This document shows, one piece after another, positions 1-8,667 of a stretch of 64,000 nt of DNA. A program made the translations under genes and the position numbers. The notes beneath the pieces are model-generated. The model saw only the letters and a list, made by a program, of their open reading frames with translations, was not told the origin of the DNA and ran no database searches. Position 1 is the first letter of the stretch; every line of letters begins with the position of its first letter. Source of the stretch: Ruegeria atlantica (GTDB taxonomy: Bacteria > Pseudomonadota > Alphaproteobacteria > Rhodobacterales > Rhodobacteraceae); assembly GCF_013032505.1 (NCBI RefSeq), contig NZ_WQCG01000002.1, forward strand, positions 186,001-250,000. The letters are read 5' to 3'.

Positions 1-1
1 G

Positions 2-430
2 GTTTTTTCCAAACAAGATTCCCTATCAGGACGGGAACGCGGTGCGTGGGCCGCGGCTGGGTTTGACACTTTCTTCCAAACCTGGGGGCTTGGGGCCGGA
101 GTCGGCTCATTGCGGGGGAATGGCATTGCATCCGTTCTTTTGGGAAGTGTGGGCTTTCCCGGAACGATTGCTTTTTTGATGTTCATTTTCAGCGCAATTG
201 GTTTGCCAGCTACAGGAGCCGATCGCGGCACGCTACGGTTGTTTAGCGCTGGTCGCGTTTGCGCGCTGACATTATTGACAGCCATGTTAGTTTCAGCAAC
301 GACACCGGATCCAACTCTGCTTCTCATGGCGGTTTCGGGGCTGTGCGTCGTTGCCCGTGAACAGGTTTTCGCGGGCCGCACGATTGAGCCGCTAGCACCT
401 TCTGCCGAAGGGTTTTCGAATCGCGTTTAG
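2..430 (+). CDS. C-terminal part of an O-antigen ligase/polymerase-like membrane protein (partial)
   Basis: The reading frame is open from the first bases of the window to the stop at 430, so the gene starts to the left. About 142 residues are visible. They contain the signature FDTFFQTWGLGAGVGS, followed by hydrophobic segments (around GFPGTIAFLMFIFSAIG and ALTLLTAMLVSA). The pattern resembles the end of bacterial O-antigen ligase / exopolysaccharide polymerase (Wzy/ExoQ-like) proteins: an F-x-G-x-G-x-G stretch in a periplasmic loop followed by two or three terminal membrane helices. The priming transferase, glycosyltransferase and flippase genes downstream support a polysaccharide role. An internal TTG at 110 could be read as a start, but the continuous upstream frame and family-like residues argue that the gene is simply cut by the window edge. 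Confidence 0.6.
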   Translation, partial: VFSKQDSLSGRERGAWAAAGFDTFFQTWGLGAGVGSLRGNGIASVLLGSVGFPGTIAFLMFIFSAIGLPATGADRGTLRLFSAGRVCALTLLTAMLVSATTPDPTLLLMAVSGLCVVAREQVFAGRTIEPLAPSAEGFSNRV

Positions 431-674
431 CTTTGTTGGATTTTTTTGTCTGGAACAGTCCGGAGGTAAACTTGAGTACTGTTGATCTTCTGGCGACAAA
501 CTGACTTGAAGAAGTAGGTTATCCACAGGACGCCTGCTGCCCTTCCTCAATTTTACAAAAAAGTTGCGGCTTGGGCAGGGATTTACTTATACTTTGAATG
601 GCGGGGAATTGTACTGCGGGCCGATGTTTTCCGGGTCACGCGTGTTTTTTATTGTATTAACGATTGGCTGTGTA

Positions 675-1376
675 ATGAGAACGAATTTTAATCGTGGGGC
701 TGAGGTAGAGTCTTCATTGCTCAGTGGCTCATCTTCTGGTCGATTAAAGAAGTACAACGGTGGTTCAGACACTTTTCTCAAATCGTTGTTTGACCGCTTG
801 TTCGCATTTTTTGCGCTGATCTTTTTCTCCCCTTTTCTCATTCTGATCTCACTTGTCATTTTGATAACGGACGGTGGTCCCATTTTTTTTGGGCACAAAC
901 GCATCGGTCGAGATGGCAAAGAATTCAACTGCCTCAAATTTAGAACGATGGCACGAGACGCCGAAGAGCGTTTGGCAAAGATCCTGGAATCTGACGCCGA
1001 AGCACGCGCTCAGTGGGAAGCCCAACAGAAACTGGATGATGACCCGCGGATCACTACAGTTGGAGAATTTTTTCGCAAGACTAGCTTGGACGAACTGCCG
1101 CAATTCTGGAACGTCTTGGTGGGTGACATGGCGATTGTCGGACCTCGCCCGGTTGTTGCTGCGGAAGCGTCGCACTATGGCGAGCATTTCAGTGATTACC
1201 TTTCGGTCAAACCGGGGATTACCGGGTATTGGCAAGTCAGTGGGCGGAGCAACACTACCTATGCCGAAAGAGTACAAATGGATGTTGAATACGTGAACAA
1301 CCGGTCATTTGGACGCGACATCGAGATCATTCTCAAGACGATAAAAGTGATGATCATGAGCGATGGCGCTCGGTAG
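675..1376 (+). CDS. Undecaprenyl-phosphate sugar phosphotransferase (ExoY-like priming transferase)
   Basis: A bacterial sugar transferase of the polyisoprenyl-phosphate hexose-1-phosphate transferase family. It should start a repeat unit by moving a sugar phosphate onto undecaprenyl phosphate at the inner membrane. Visible features: one hydrophobic N-terminal helix ([20 protein letters not shown]), then [41 protein letters not shown], and a C-terminal [14 protein letters not shown] block, all typical of the ExoY/WbaP catalytic domain. From the ATG at 675 it is 233 residues, the usual size of a minimal monotopic transferase. The frame is open back to 564, giving 270 residues, but those extra residues look non-conserved and neither start has a strong ribosome binding site. 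The start is therefore uncertain. The 5' flank is AT-rich compared with the rest of the window. Confidence 0.85.
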   Translation: MRTNFNRGAEVESSLLSGSSSGRLKKYNGGSDTFLKSLFDRLFAFFALIFFSPFLILISLVILITDGGPIFFGHKRIGRDGKEFNCLKFRTMARDAEERLAKILESDAEARAQWEAQQKLDDDPRITTVGEFFRKTSLDELPQFWNVLVGDMAIVGPRPVVAAEASHYGEHFSDYLSVKPGITGYWQVSGRSNTTYAERVQMDVEYVNNRSFGRDIEIILKTIKVMIMSDGAR

Positions 1377-1663
1377 CGGAACCCGGGACTGCGGTCAGAA
1401 GAAAACAAATAAAATCACGACTAACCAGAAGAGGAGACAACCGCCTATCACCAGCCTGCGTAGTAACTTAGGTGACGCGGATTCTATCATTTCGATGATG
1501 TTGAAACGCAACGTTTTATTCTCGTGAACGAGGGCCATTTGCTATGCTCGACTTTTCTTTTTCATGATTAATACCACGGCTACGCTGAGTTCGAATACCT
1601 GTCAACAATGCAGGCTGTGGCGGCGGTTTATCGGCAATATTATGTCTAAAGTGTGTTAGCATC

Positions 1664-2542
1664 ATGCGATTAATCGTTTCTATCCCGACTACAAACCGCC
1701 CGGAAATTGTGGTTCCTACAGTTTTGGACATAGCGCGCCAAAAGAGATTTCCAGATTTGGTAAATGTAGTTGTTGCCCGAGCCGACGACATTGACGCTCA
1801 AAAAATTGCGGATTTGCCATTCCCGGTCTGCATCGTTCAAAGCGAACGGGGCACTTGTATTCAACGAAATACAGCCTTGAGCATGCTGCACGAAGATGAT
1901 GTCCTGCTGTATTTAGATGACGATTTTTTAATGGCGCCGGATTATCTGGCGAACCTCGAACATCTGTTCAAGACGCGGAAAGATGTCGTTATGGCAACCG
2001 GTACAGTGTTGGCCGATGGAATACACGGTCCAGGAATTAGCCACTTGCGAGGATTGAGTATGGTCTCGCGAACAACGCCCACCAATACTCCCGACATTAC
2101 AGACGTCTACAATTGCTATGGTTGCAACATGGCGCTGCGTGCTGCACCAGCTTTGTTGGACAAAATACTATTTGATACGCGGCTCAAGCTTTATGCTTGG
2201 CTCGAGGATGTAGATTTCTCACGTCAGATGGCTGCGCATGGTCGCATCGTGCGTTCGAGCAATTTGCGAGGTGTCCATTTGGGAACCAAGGTTGGGCGAT
2301 CAAACGGGTTGTGTATTGGATACTCGCAAATTGCCAACCCGGTCTATCTGTATAAAAAACGGACCATGGCGTTTAATCGCGCTTTCAATATCATGTGGAG
2401 GAATCTGGCAAGCAATTTTGTCAGGTCATTCAAGGCCGAGCCTGAAATCGACCGGTTTGGACGCCTGAAAGGAAACCTGCATGCCTTCGGTGACTTGGCG
2501 CGCGGCAGGCTTAATCCTGAAGAAGTGGCGCGTTTCAAATGA
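1664..2542 (+). CDS. Family 2 glycosyltransferase
   Basis: A cytoplasmic GT-A type glycosyltransferase, 292 residues. The N-terminus RLIVSIPTTNRPEIVVPTVL is the nucleotide-sugar binding start of GT2 enzymes. The DDD of VLLYLDDDFL (about residue 87) is the DxD metal/nucleotide motif, and WLEDVDFSRQMAAHG matches the ED acceptor-base region. It should add one sugar to the lipid-linked repeat unit. The donor and linkage cannot be told from sequence. Its stop overlaps the next glycosyltransferase start (ATGA at 2539-2542), so the two are translationally coupled. The roughly 290 bases before it hold no gene that I can support. Confidence 0.85.
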   Translation: MRLIVSIPTTNRPEIVVPTVLDIARQKRFPDLVNVVVARADDIDAQKIADLPFPVCIVQSERGTCIQRNTALSMLHEDDVLLYLDDDFLMAPDYLANLEHLFKTRKDVVMATGTVLADGIHGPGISHLRGLSMVSRTTPTNTPDITDVYNCYGCNMALRAAPALLDKILFDTRLKLYAWLEDVDFSRQMAAHGRIVRSSNLRGVHLGTKVGRSNGLCIGYSQIANPVYLYKKRTMAFNRAFNIMWRNLASNFVRSFKAEPEIDRFGRLKGNLHAFGDLARGRLNPEEVARFK

Positions 2543-3807
2543 CGCGCCGTGCTCCAAGTCGCGTGGTAATACTTAGTGACTTCGCAAAAGTTCGAGGTGG
2601 GGCTTCCAAGCTTGCAGTTCTTCAGGCCGCGTTGATTGCAAGACAGGGCATCCCTGTTACATTTTTTTGTGGCGACGATGGCGATCAGATGCCTCTAGGT
2701 ATCGAGCTGATATCTATGGGTGGTCAAAGCCTGCTGGATCAGGGTGGATTGTCGGCAGCGGCGTCGGGACTTTGGAATCAGAAGGTTCAGAAGCGCTTAG
2801 CCGCATGGGTCAAAAGAAATGATTGCCCGGATACCCTCTACCATGTCCACGGGTATCACCAGACATTGTCGCCGTCGCTTTTGTGGCCTCTAAAGCCGGT
2901 GAGAGGCCGGGTAGTTATGCATGCCCACGACTACTTTCTAAGCTGCCCAAATGGTGCTTTTTTTGATTTCCGCAAGCAAAACACCTGTCCACGCGTTGCG
3001 ATGTCAGCGTCATGTATACTGCACAACTGTGACAAGCGTAGTTATGGACAGAAACTTTGGCGGGTGTCGCGGCAAGCGCTGCAAAATCAGGCACGACGCA
3101 AGTTACTACCGGACGTGACGACCTTGTTAATCCACCCGGGCATGGAACGCCTACTGTTTCCGAACGGCACGCCGGGCCCGGTCATTGCTATAGCCAACCC
3201 GTCAGAACCTCTGTTACCCCAACCGGTTACCAGCCAGTTGAACAGTGAGTTTCTATATGTTGGTGACATACACGCCTACAAAGGTGTTTTTGTGTTGGCC
3301 GAAGCAGGAAGGCAGGCCGGTGTAAAGGTGCGTTTTGTCGGGGACGGGCAAGATCTAATCCAGCTACGCGCCAGTTTTCCCGAACATCAGTTCGACGGTT
3401 GGCAAGACCGCGCCGGATTGCAACATGCGATGAGTGACGCGCGAATGCTTGTGGCGCCGACTTTAGGACCGGAGCCCTTTGGCTTGGCACCGGTCGAAGC
3501 TCTTCTGTGCGGTGTGCCAGTCCTTGCGTCTGATAGCCTATTGCTCAGCCAAGACATCCGATCGCAACACATGGGGGCCAGTTATTTGGCCGGTGACAGA
3601 GATGCGCTTGCGACAGCAATGCTCGAGTTTTCCAGGGATGATGCCACCATTGGGAAGATGGCTGGAAACGCTATTCGTGGAGGCCGCGAAATCTCCTTAA
3701 CGCCAGATAATTGGTGCGCAGAGTTGCTGAAATTGTACGGCAAAATACTGCGGGGGCAGAATGAACCACGGAGGGCTCTAGATGACTATTCCCGAGCTGT
3801 TTCGTGA
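2539..3807 (+). CDS. Family 4-type (GT-B) glycosyltransferase
   Basis: A 422-residue GT-B fold enzyme. The N-terminal half carries a glycine-rich acceptor-side segment (FAKVRGGASKLAVLQAALIA) and HAHDYFLSCPNGAFFD, common in GT4 enzymes of surface polysaccharide clusters. The C-terminal half has the donor-binding run: FLYVGDIHAYKGVFVLAEAG, VRFVGDGQD, then APTLGPEPFGLAPVEALLCG with the E-x7-E motif of retaining GT4 enzymes, followed by GVPVLAS. It lacks a signal peptide or membrane helix, consistent with action at the cytoplasmic face. It is coupled to the GT2 gene by a 4-base overlap and is followed after 62 bases by the flippase gene. Donor sugar unknown. Confidence 0.85.
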   Translation: MTRRAPSRVVILSDFAKVRGGASKLAVLQAALIARQGIPVTFFCGDDGDQMPLGIELISMGGQSLLDQGGLSAAASGLWNQKVQKRLAAWVKRNDCPDTLYHVHGYHQTLSPSLLWPLKPVRGRVVMHAHDYFLSCPNGAFFDFRKQNTCPRVAMSASCILHNCDKRSYGQKLWRVSRQALQNQARRKLLPDVTTLLIHPGMERLLFPNGTPGPVIAIANPSEPLLPQPVTSQLNSEFLYVGDIHAYKGVFVLAEAGRQAGVKVRFVGDGQDLIQLRASFPEHQFDGWQDRAGLQHAMSDARMLVAPTLGPEPFGLAPVEALLCGVPVLASDSLLLSQDIRSQHMGASYLAGDRDALATAMLEFSRDDATIGKMAGNAIRGGREISLTPDNWCAELLKLYGKILRGQNEPRRALDDYSRAVS

Positions 3808-3869
3808 AGGGAGTTTTAAAGTGGCCCGAGCATCTGCGCAATGGGTGCTTCATCCGTCAGGAATGACCA

Positions 3870-5354
3870 ATGACAGCGGCTAAGAAAGAAGAAAGTGTGC
3901 TGCAAGGCGGGCTTTGGACAATGGTGTCCAAAGTCTTCACCCAATTGACGCAGTTCGCAATCTTTATGGTAGCTGTGCGCCTGATGACGCCCGCCGAATT
4001 CGGTATCTTTGCGCTTGCCGCGGCAGTAGTGGTCATACTGACTCAGGTATCAACTGCTGGTTGGCCAGAGTACATCATGCAATGGCATGGGAATCCGGCC
4101 CGTATACGAGAAACCCTTAGCGTCGCAATTTTCTGCGGGGTCACAATTGCTGCGCTTGGTGTGGCCGGCGGTGGTGCAGTTGGAGCAATGGTCTCCGAAC
4201 CGGCCGCCAAACCGCTTATTCAGATTCTGTCGGTGAGTGTCATTTTTACTTCGATCGGCGCAGCCTATAGCGGAGTATTGATCTGGCAGAACCGGTTGAC
4301 AGCAGGCGCAATGCTCACGCTATTGGCAGACTTTGCAAACCTGATCATCGCAATCTGGGCTCTGATTGAGGGCTATGGTGTATTAGCCCTAGCGTGGGGC
4401 CGTCTATCCAGCGCAGTGATCTGGAGCGTCAGCGGCTTTGTTGTCTGCAGAGTCACGCCCAAAATGGTTGGTCCTGCGACACTGCGCGAGGCCGCTGAGT
4501 TTTCTTGGAAAATCATTTTGACCCGGGTCGTTGTGAATGTCCGAATTTACGCTGCGACTTTAATCATTGGAGGGTTTTTAGGAGCAACATCTGTTGGCTA
4601 TTTCCGGGCCGCCCAGAGAATTGTTGCAGCCTTTGAAGAGATCGTGAGCGAGCCCACGCGTGTATTGTCTTGGAACCTCTTCCGGCGGGTTCGCGACAAG
4701 TACGGCGGCCACGCAGGCTTTGGCGCGCTCTCTTTGCGGTTCTTCCCCATCCTGTACTACGGAGCCGTGCCTCTGTTTACTGGCGTGTTCATCATGGCGG
4801 ACATGCTTACCGCTGGAATTCTTGGACCCGGATGGGAGGCTGCCACGCCTGTGCTGCGCATTCTGGCCGTTGCGGCGCTGATCCGGTGTAACGGGCATGC
4901 GAGTTTGGCGATTTTAACTTTGGCCGGGCAAGTACGGCTTTTGCCTAGGGTGACGGCATTGTATTCGGTAATCGCGATAGGGGCGGTTCTTGCAGCAGCG
5001 CCTTTTGGAATCACAGCAATTGCCGCGGCTGAGTTGGTGGCGGCGGCAATTGTCTTTGTTATTAACGCCATCATCATGAAGCGCTATGCAGGGATTGCGT
5101 GGGAAACCATCCTGTTAAGATCATGGGCCGTCCTGCCGGCACTGGTCGTGGCGTGCCTTCCGGTATTTTTGGCAGACCATTTTGACCTTTTATCGGGCCT
5201 GCACGATCTGATCCGATTTGTGCTCATCGGGTTCTGCATGATGGTCTTCTTCGCACCAGCCATTTTAGTCTTTGACAGAAGCCTTTGGCCTGCATTGCGA
5301 AAGAGACATTTTCCGGAACCAGCGACAGCAGATGCGACCGAACACTCAGTCTAG
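3870..5354 (+). CDS. Polysaccharide repeat-unit flippase (Wzx / MOP family)
   Basis: A 494-residue, strongly hydrophobic protein with about 12-14 predicted membrane helices. The N-terminus (SVLQGGLWTMVSKVFTQLTQ, then VRLMTPAEFGIFALA) is the standard opening of Wzx-type lipopolysaccharide/exopolysaccharide flippases of the MOP superfamily. A second internal block (LGATSVGYFRAAQRI) repeats the family pattern. It should carry the lipid-linked oligosaccharide across the inner membrane for the polymerase whose end is seen at the window start. It is the last gene of the plus-strand polysaccharide group. Its stop overlaps by 4 bases the stop of the convergent LuxR-type regulator, leaving no room for a separate terminator. 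Confidence 0.88.
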   Translation: MTAAKKEESVLQGGLWTMVSKVFTQLTQFAIFMVAVRLMTPAEFGIFALAAAVVVILTQVSTAGWPEYIMQWHGNPARIRETLSVAIFCGVTIAALGVAGGGAVGAMVSEPAAKPLIQILSVSVIFTSIGAAYSGVLIWQNRLTAGAMLTLLADFANLIIAIWALIEGYGVLALAWGRLSSAVIWSVSGFVVCRVTPKMVGPATLREAAEFSWKIILTRVVVNVRIYAATLIIGGFLGATSVGYFRAAQRIVAAFEEIVSEPTRVLSWNLFRRVRDKYGGHAGFGALSLRFFPILYYGAVPLFTGVFIMADMLTAGILGPGWEAATPVLRILAVAALIRCNGHASLAILTLAGQVRLLPRVTALYSVIAIGAVLAAAPFGITAIAAAELVAAAIVFVINAIIMKRYAGIAWETILLRSWAVLPALVVACLPVFLADHFDLLSGLHDLIRFVLIGFCMMVFFAPAILVFDRSLWPALRKRHFPEPATADATEHSV

Positions 5355-5980
5355 TCGCGCGACATCTGCGAGGAGTAGAAATATGCAATGGCTTGTGTTC
5401 GGTTCTTCACGGCCAGTTTTTCATAGATGTTGGACAGGTGAAATTTGACCGTGTTGGTGGAAATCTGCAGCTCTTTTGACATATCCCGGTTGGACATGCC
5501 CTGTGCCAATGCCTCAAGAATGGCGCGTTCCTTGCGGGACAGGCTTTGGATGGGATCCTGCTGCATTTTGCGGACGTCAATGAATGGAAAAACCATCTTG
5601 CCGGCCGCAACGTCGGCGCAGGTTTTCAACAAGCCTTCGACCTCGCCAGATCGTGCAGCAAACCCTGCAGCCCCGGCTTGCATTGCCAGCCTTGGAACGT
5701 CACCGGAAGTATCGCCGTAAACTACAAATCGCGGGGCATTGGCCTGTTCGCGCAGCACCTCGATCAGTTTGGCCGCTCCAAGAATGGGAAGGTTCCAGTC
5801 GATAACGCCAACTTTCACAGGAACCCGCATCACCGTACCCAAAAACCCTTCGGCCGTCGCTGAGGTGGCCACAAGCGAGAATCGTGCGTCGCGTTCAAAT
5901 ATCTCGGACATGGCGGACAGGACCAAAGGATTACTATCGGCCAGCATGACGTCAATCGGTTCTTGTGTGGTTTCAACCAT
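5351..5980 (-). CDS. LuxR/NarL-type response regulator
   Basis: Two-domain regulator of about 209 residues from the ATG at 5980 (a TTG at 6004 is also in frame; GGTGAA precedes the ATG). The receiver-like domain starts DVMLADSNPLVLSAM and has the putative phospho-acceptor Asp in GVIDWNLP. The C-terminal LuxR helix-turn-helix is clear: LSRKERAILEALAQGMSNRD, then ISTNTVKFHLSNIYEKL. No sensor kinase lies nearby. It is transcribed away from the serine-cycle operon, and the shared 5981-6200 region holds strong inverted repeats, so it probably controls that operon and itself (inference). The receiver domain deviates from textbook CheY-like ones, so phosphorylation is not certain. Confidence 0.85.
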   Translation of the reverse strand: MVETTQEPIDVMLADSNPLVLSAMSEIFERDARFSLVATSATAEGFLGTVMRVPVKVGVIDWNLPILGAAKLIEVLREQANAPRFVVYGDTSGDVPRLAMQAGAAGFAARSGEVEGLLKTCADVAAGKMVFPFIDVRKMQQDPIQSLSRKERAILEALAQGMSNRDMSKELQISTNTVKFHLSNIYEKLAVKNRTQAIAYFYSSQMSRD

Positions 5981-6005
5981 TTGATATTCACCCAATTTCT
6001 GCAAA

Positions 6006-6068
6006 AACTACCCATATGGGTGGGTGGTTTTTTGGTATACTTTGGTATTTTTACCTGAATGGGTAGTT
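6006..6068. promoter_or_regulatory. Inverted repeats in the regulator / serine-cycle intergenic region
   Basis: AACTACCCAT at 6006-6015 is mirrored by ATGGGTAGTT at 6059-6068 (a perfect 10-base match). The left copy lies within a 12-base perfect palindrome, ACCCATATGGGT (6010-6021). Between them lies a GGTATAC / GGTATTTTTACC-rich stretch. The block sits 26 bases before the regulator ATG and about 130 bases before the aminotransferase ATG. This is where a LuxR-family protein would bind to control both directions. Assignment to that regulator is inference. Confidence 0.55.
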
Positions 6069-6200
6069 ATATCCCCACACAAATAGACATCCTAAAGCAG
6101 TAGTAAGTTACGTTGCGTCGTTGGGCAAGTCCGCGTTTCCTAATCGCCAATGCAACATGACGGGCTTTGGTGCCCGGTCCACAGCCGAGGATGTTAACAG

Positions 6201-7442
6201 ATGACAATTCAGATTTTCCCTCCGCTTGAGATCCCTGAGACTCTGGCTGCAGGTCCGGGACCAGGCAATACCGATGCACGTGTTCTGCAAGCCTTCGCCA
6301 ATGCGGGTGTGGCCGATCACATGCAGGGCGATGTCCTCAGAGGCATGGTTGAATGTAAGCATATGCTTCGCAAGATCTGGGGCACCCAGAATGCCTATAC
6401 GTTCGCCGTCGCCGGTACAGGTTGGAGCGCGTTGGACACTATGTTCTCTGCCGTTATGCCGGGCGACAAGGTCGTGGCTTTTGCCAATGGGACATTTTCC
6501 GGGATTGACGCGCTGACTTTGCGGATCAAAGCGGCCACGCCTCAGGAACATAAGGCCAATCCGCTGGATCCTCAGGCCGCTAGCGTCACCGTCATCAATG
6601 TTGCGCATGGCCAGCCGGTAACTGGTGAAATAGTCGAGACCACGTTGGCTGAACACCAGCCCAAGTGGGCTTTCATGGCGCATTGGGAAACCGGGTCTGG
6701 CCGTGTTAACGACCTGCGCGGCTTTTCGGATGCGTGTGAACGTCACGGCGTCATGGGTTTGATCGATGCGGTTTCATCGATGGGCGTCGAGGATTTTTCG
6801 ATTGACGACTATCCGGGGATCGCTGGTTGGGCCTCATGCCCGCAAAAGGGGCTTTGTTGCCTGCCACTGACATATGCGCCCGTCAGTTTTACGGACGCCT
6901 ATATCGAATCCCTCAGGACCACTGGTGCTTACACTTACGTACACAATCCGATTTTCGAAGCCCGGCACTGGGGCATTGTAGACGGTCAGGACGTTGAGAA
7001 AGGGACTTACCACAGAACCCATTCTGGCTACGCCGTCGCCGCATTCCATGAGGCTCTGCGACTGACATTGCTGGAAGGTTTGGCCAGGCGATCGACCTCG
7101 TACAAAACCCACGAACGTGTTCTGCGCGACGCCGTGACGGCCATGGGATGTCAGGTGACGTCGGATATGCCCAGCCTCGTTGTGCTCAATCTGCCGCCGG
7201 AACTGGCTGGTCGCGAGATGGAACTGGTGCAGAACTGCCGGGCAAGAGGATTTGGTATCTGGCCAACGCTCAGCGCGCCTGTGCAAGTGCGGATCGGTAT
7301 CCTTAATCAGCTCAACCGAGAGGCCGTCAGCCGCATCGTACGTCTCTTTGCCGAGGCGATGCAGGAATTGGGCTGTCAGGTCGATTTCGAAGAGATCGAG
7401 GCGCTGCTCGAAAGCCGGTACGGCACGTCGATCGCGGCTTAA
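6201..7442 (+). CDS. sga: Serine-glyoxylate aminotransferase (class V PLP enzyme)
   Basis: A 413-residue class V aminotransferase. It should transfer the amino group of serine to glyoxylate, giving hydroxypyruvate and glycine, a core serine-cycle step. PGPGNTDARVLQAFA near the N-terminus is the family opening. AGTGWSALDTMFSAVMPGDK, DAVSSMGVEDFSID and CPQKGLCCLP (PLP lysine in QKG) follow the alanine/serine-glyoxylate aminotransferase pattern. GAG-G precedes the ATG by about ten bases. Malate-CoA ligase, hydroxyacid dehydrogenase and malyl-CoA lyase follow on the same strand, which favours the serine cycle over the related aspartate-glyoxylate enzyme of the beta-hydroxyaspartate cycle (no dehydratase or aldolase partner is seen). 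Confidence 0.85.
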   Translation: MTIQIFPPLEIPETLAAGPGPGNTDARVLQAFANAGVADHMQGDVLRGMVECKHMLRKIWGTQNAYTFAVAGTGWSALDTMFSAVMPGDKVVAFANGTFSGIDALTLRIKAATPQEHKANPLDPQAASVTVINVAHGQPVTGEIVETTLAEHQPKWAFMAHWETGSGRVNDLRGFSDACERHGVMGLIDAVSSMGVEDFSIDDYPGIAGWASCPQKGLCCLPLTYAPVSFTDAYIESLRTTGAYTYVHNPIFEARHWGIVDGQDVEKGTYHRTHSGYAVAAFHEALRLTLLEGLARRSTSYKTHERVLRDAVTAMGCQVTSDMPSLVVLNLPPELAGREMELVQNCRARGFGIWPTLSAPVQVRIGILNQLNREAVSRIVRLFAEAMQELGCQVDFEEIEALLESRYGTSIAA

Positions 7443-7470
7443 TCACACTGCATGAACGGGAGGATTGCAG

Positions 7471-8667
7471 ATGGATATTCATGAATATCAGGCGAAAGAG
7501 GTTCTTTCGAATTTTGGTGTCGCCGTGCCGTCGGGCGCTTTGGCTTACAGCCCTGAACAGGCAGCCTACCGCGCGCGCGAACTGGGCGGTGACAAGTGGA
7601 TCGTCAAAGCGCAGGTCCATGCCGGTGGTCGCGGCAAAGCGGGCGGCGTCAAGCTGTGCAACACTGAAAACGAGATCTATCAAGCCTGCGACGATCTGTT
7701 TGGCCGCAAGCTTGTGACACATCAGACAGGCCCCGAAGGCAAGGGTATCTACCGCGTTTATGTCGAGTCTGCCGTGCCAATCGACCGCGAGATTTATCTG
7801 GGCTTCGTGCTGGATCGCTCCAGCCAGCGGGTGATGATCGTCGCGTCGTCTGAAGGTGGGATGGAGATCGAAGACATCTCGGCCGAGCGCCCCGACAGCA
7901 TCGTGCGGTCTATTGTGGAACCTGCCGTCGGCCTGCAAGAGTTTCAGGCGCGCGAGATCGCTTTCAACCTTGGGCTGGAACCGCGTCTGGTTCAGCAAAT
8001 GGTGAGGACATTGCAGGGTTGCTATGCCGCGTTCAGTGAGCTGGACGCCACGATGGTTGAAATCAACCCGCTGGTCGTCACAGGTGATGACCGCGTGTTG
8101 GCCCTGGATGCCAAGATGAGCTTTGATGACAACGCCCTGTTCCGGCATCCCCAGATTTCTGAACTGCGCGACAAAAGCCAGGAAGATCCGCGCGAAAGCC
8201 GCGCGGCGGATCGCGGTCTTTCCTATGTTGGGCTGGAAGGCAATATCGGTTGCATCGTGAACGGCGCCGGTTTGGCTATGGCCACGATGGATACGATCAA
8301 GCTGGCCGGAGGAGAGCCCGCAAACTTCCTCGACATCGGTGGTGGAGCGTCTCCAGAACGAGTAGCAAAGGCGTTCAGGCTGGTTCTGTCGGACAACAAT
8401 GTTCAGGCGGTACTGGTCAACATCTTCGCTGGGATCAATCGCTGTGACTGGGTTGCCGAAGGTGTCGTCCAGGCACTGCGCGAGATCGAGATCGACATTC
8501 CGGTCGTTGTGCGTCTTGCCGGAACGAATGTCGAAGAGGGTCAGAAAATTCTGGCCAAATCCGGCCTTCCGATCATCCGTGCCACTACTTTGATGGAGGC
8601 CGCAGAACGAGCGGTCGGCGCATGGCGCAATGACTTGTCCCAAAACACCAAGATGAGGGCTGTGTAA
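7471..8667 (+). CDS. mtkA: Malate-CoA ligase subunit beta (ATP-grasp)
   Basis: 398 residues from the ATG at 7471, chosen over a TTG at 7465 because GGGAGG lies seven bases ahead of the [41 protein letters not shown] and EINPLVV are the succinyl/malate-CoA ligase beta signatures. The C-terminal part has [20 protein letters not shown] and the [12 protein letters not shown]oA-ligase domain. By sequence alone it could be succinyl-CoA synthetase beta. The aminotransferase upstream and malyl-CoA lyase downstream point to malate as substrate: malate + CoA + ATP to malyl-CoA. One base overlaps mtkB (TAATG). Confidence 0.85.
   Translation: MDIHEYQAKEVLSNFGVAVPSGALAYSPEQAAYRARELGGDKWIVKAQVHAGGRGKAGGVKLCNTENEIYQACDDLFGRKLVTHQTGPEGKGIYRVYVESAVPIDREIYLGFVLDRSSQRVMIVASSEGGMEIEDISAERPDSIVRSIVEPAVGLQEFQAREIAFNLGLEPRLVQQMVRTLQGCYAAFSELDATMVEINPLVVTGDDRVLALDAKMSFDDNALFRHPQISELRDKSQEDPRESRAADRGLSYVGLEGNIGCIVNGAGLAMATMDTIKLAGGEPANFLDIGGGASPERVAKAFRLVLSDNNVQAVLVNIFAGINRCDWVAEGVVQALREIEIDIPVVVRLAGTNVEEGQKILAKSGLPIIRATTLMEAAERAVGAWRNDLSQNTKMRAV

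Noticed and set aside
6030-6041. TTTGGTATACTT as a further MarR-type operator
   Set aside because: Only about nine of twelve positions match, and it lies within the serine-cycle promoter with its own repeats; likely chance.
7327-8643. 438-residue minus-strand frame across mtkA
   Set aside because: Shadow of the GC-rich mtkA codons; no recognisable domain.
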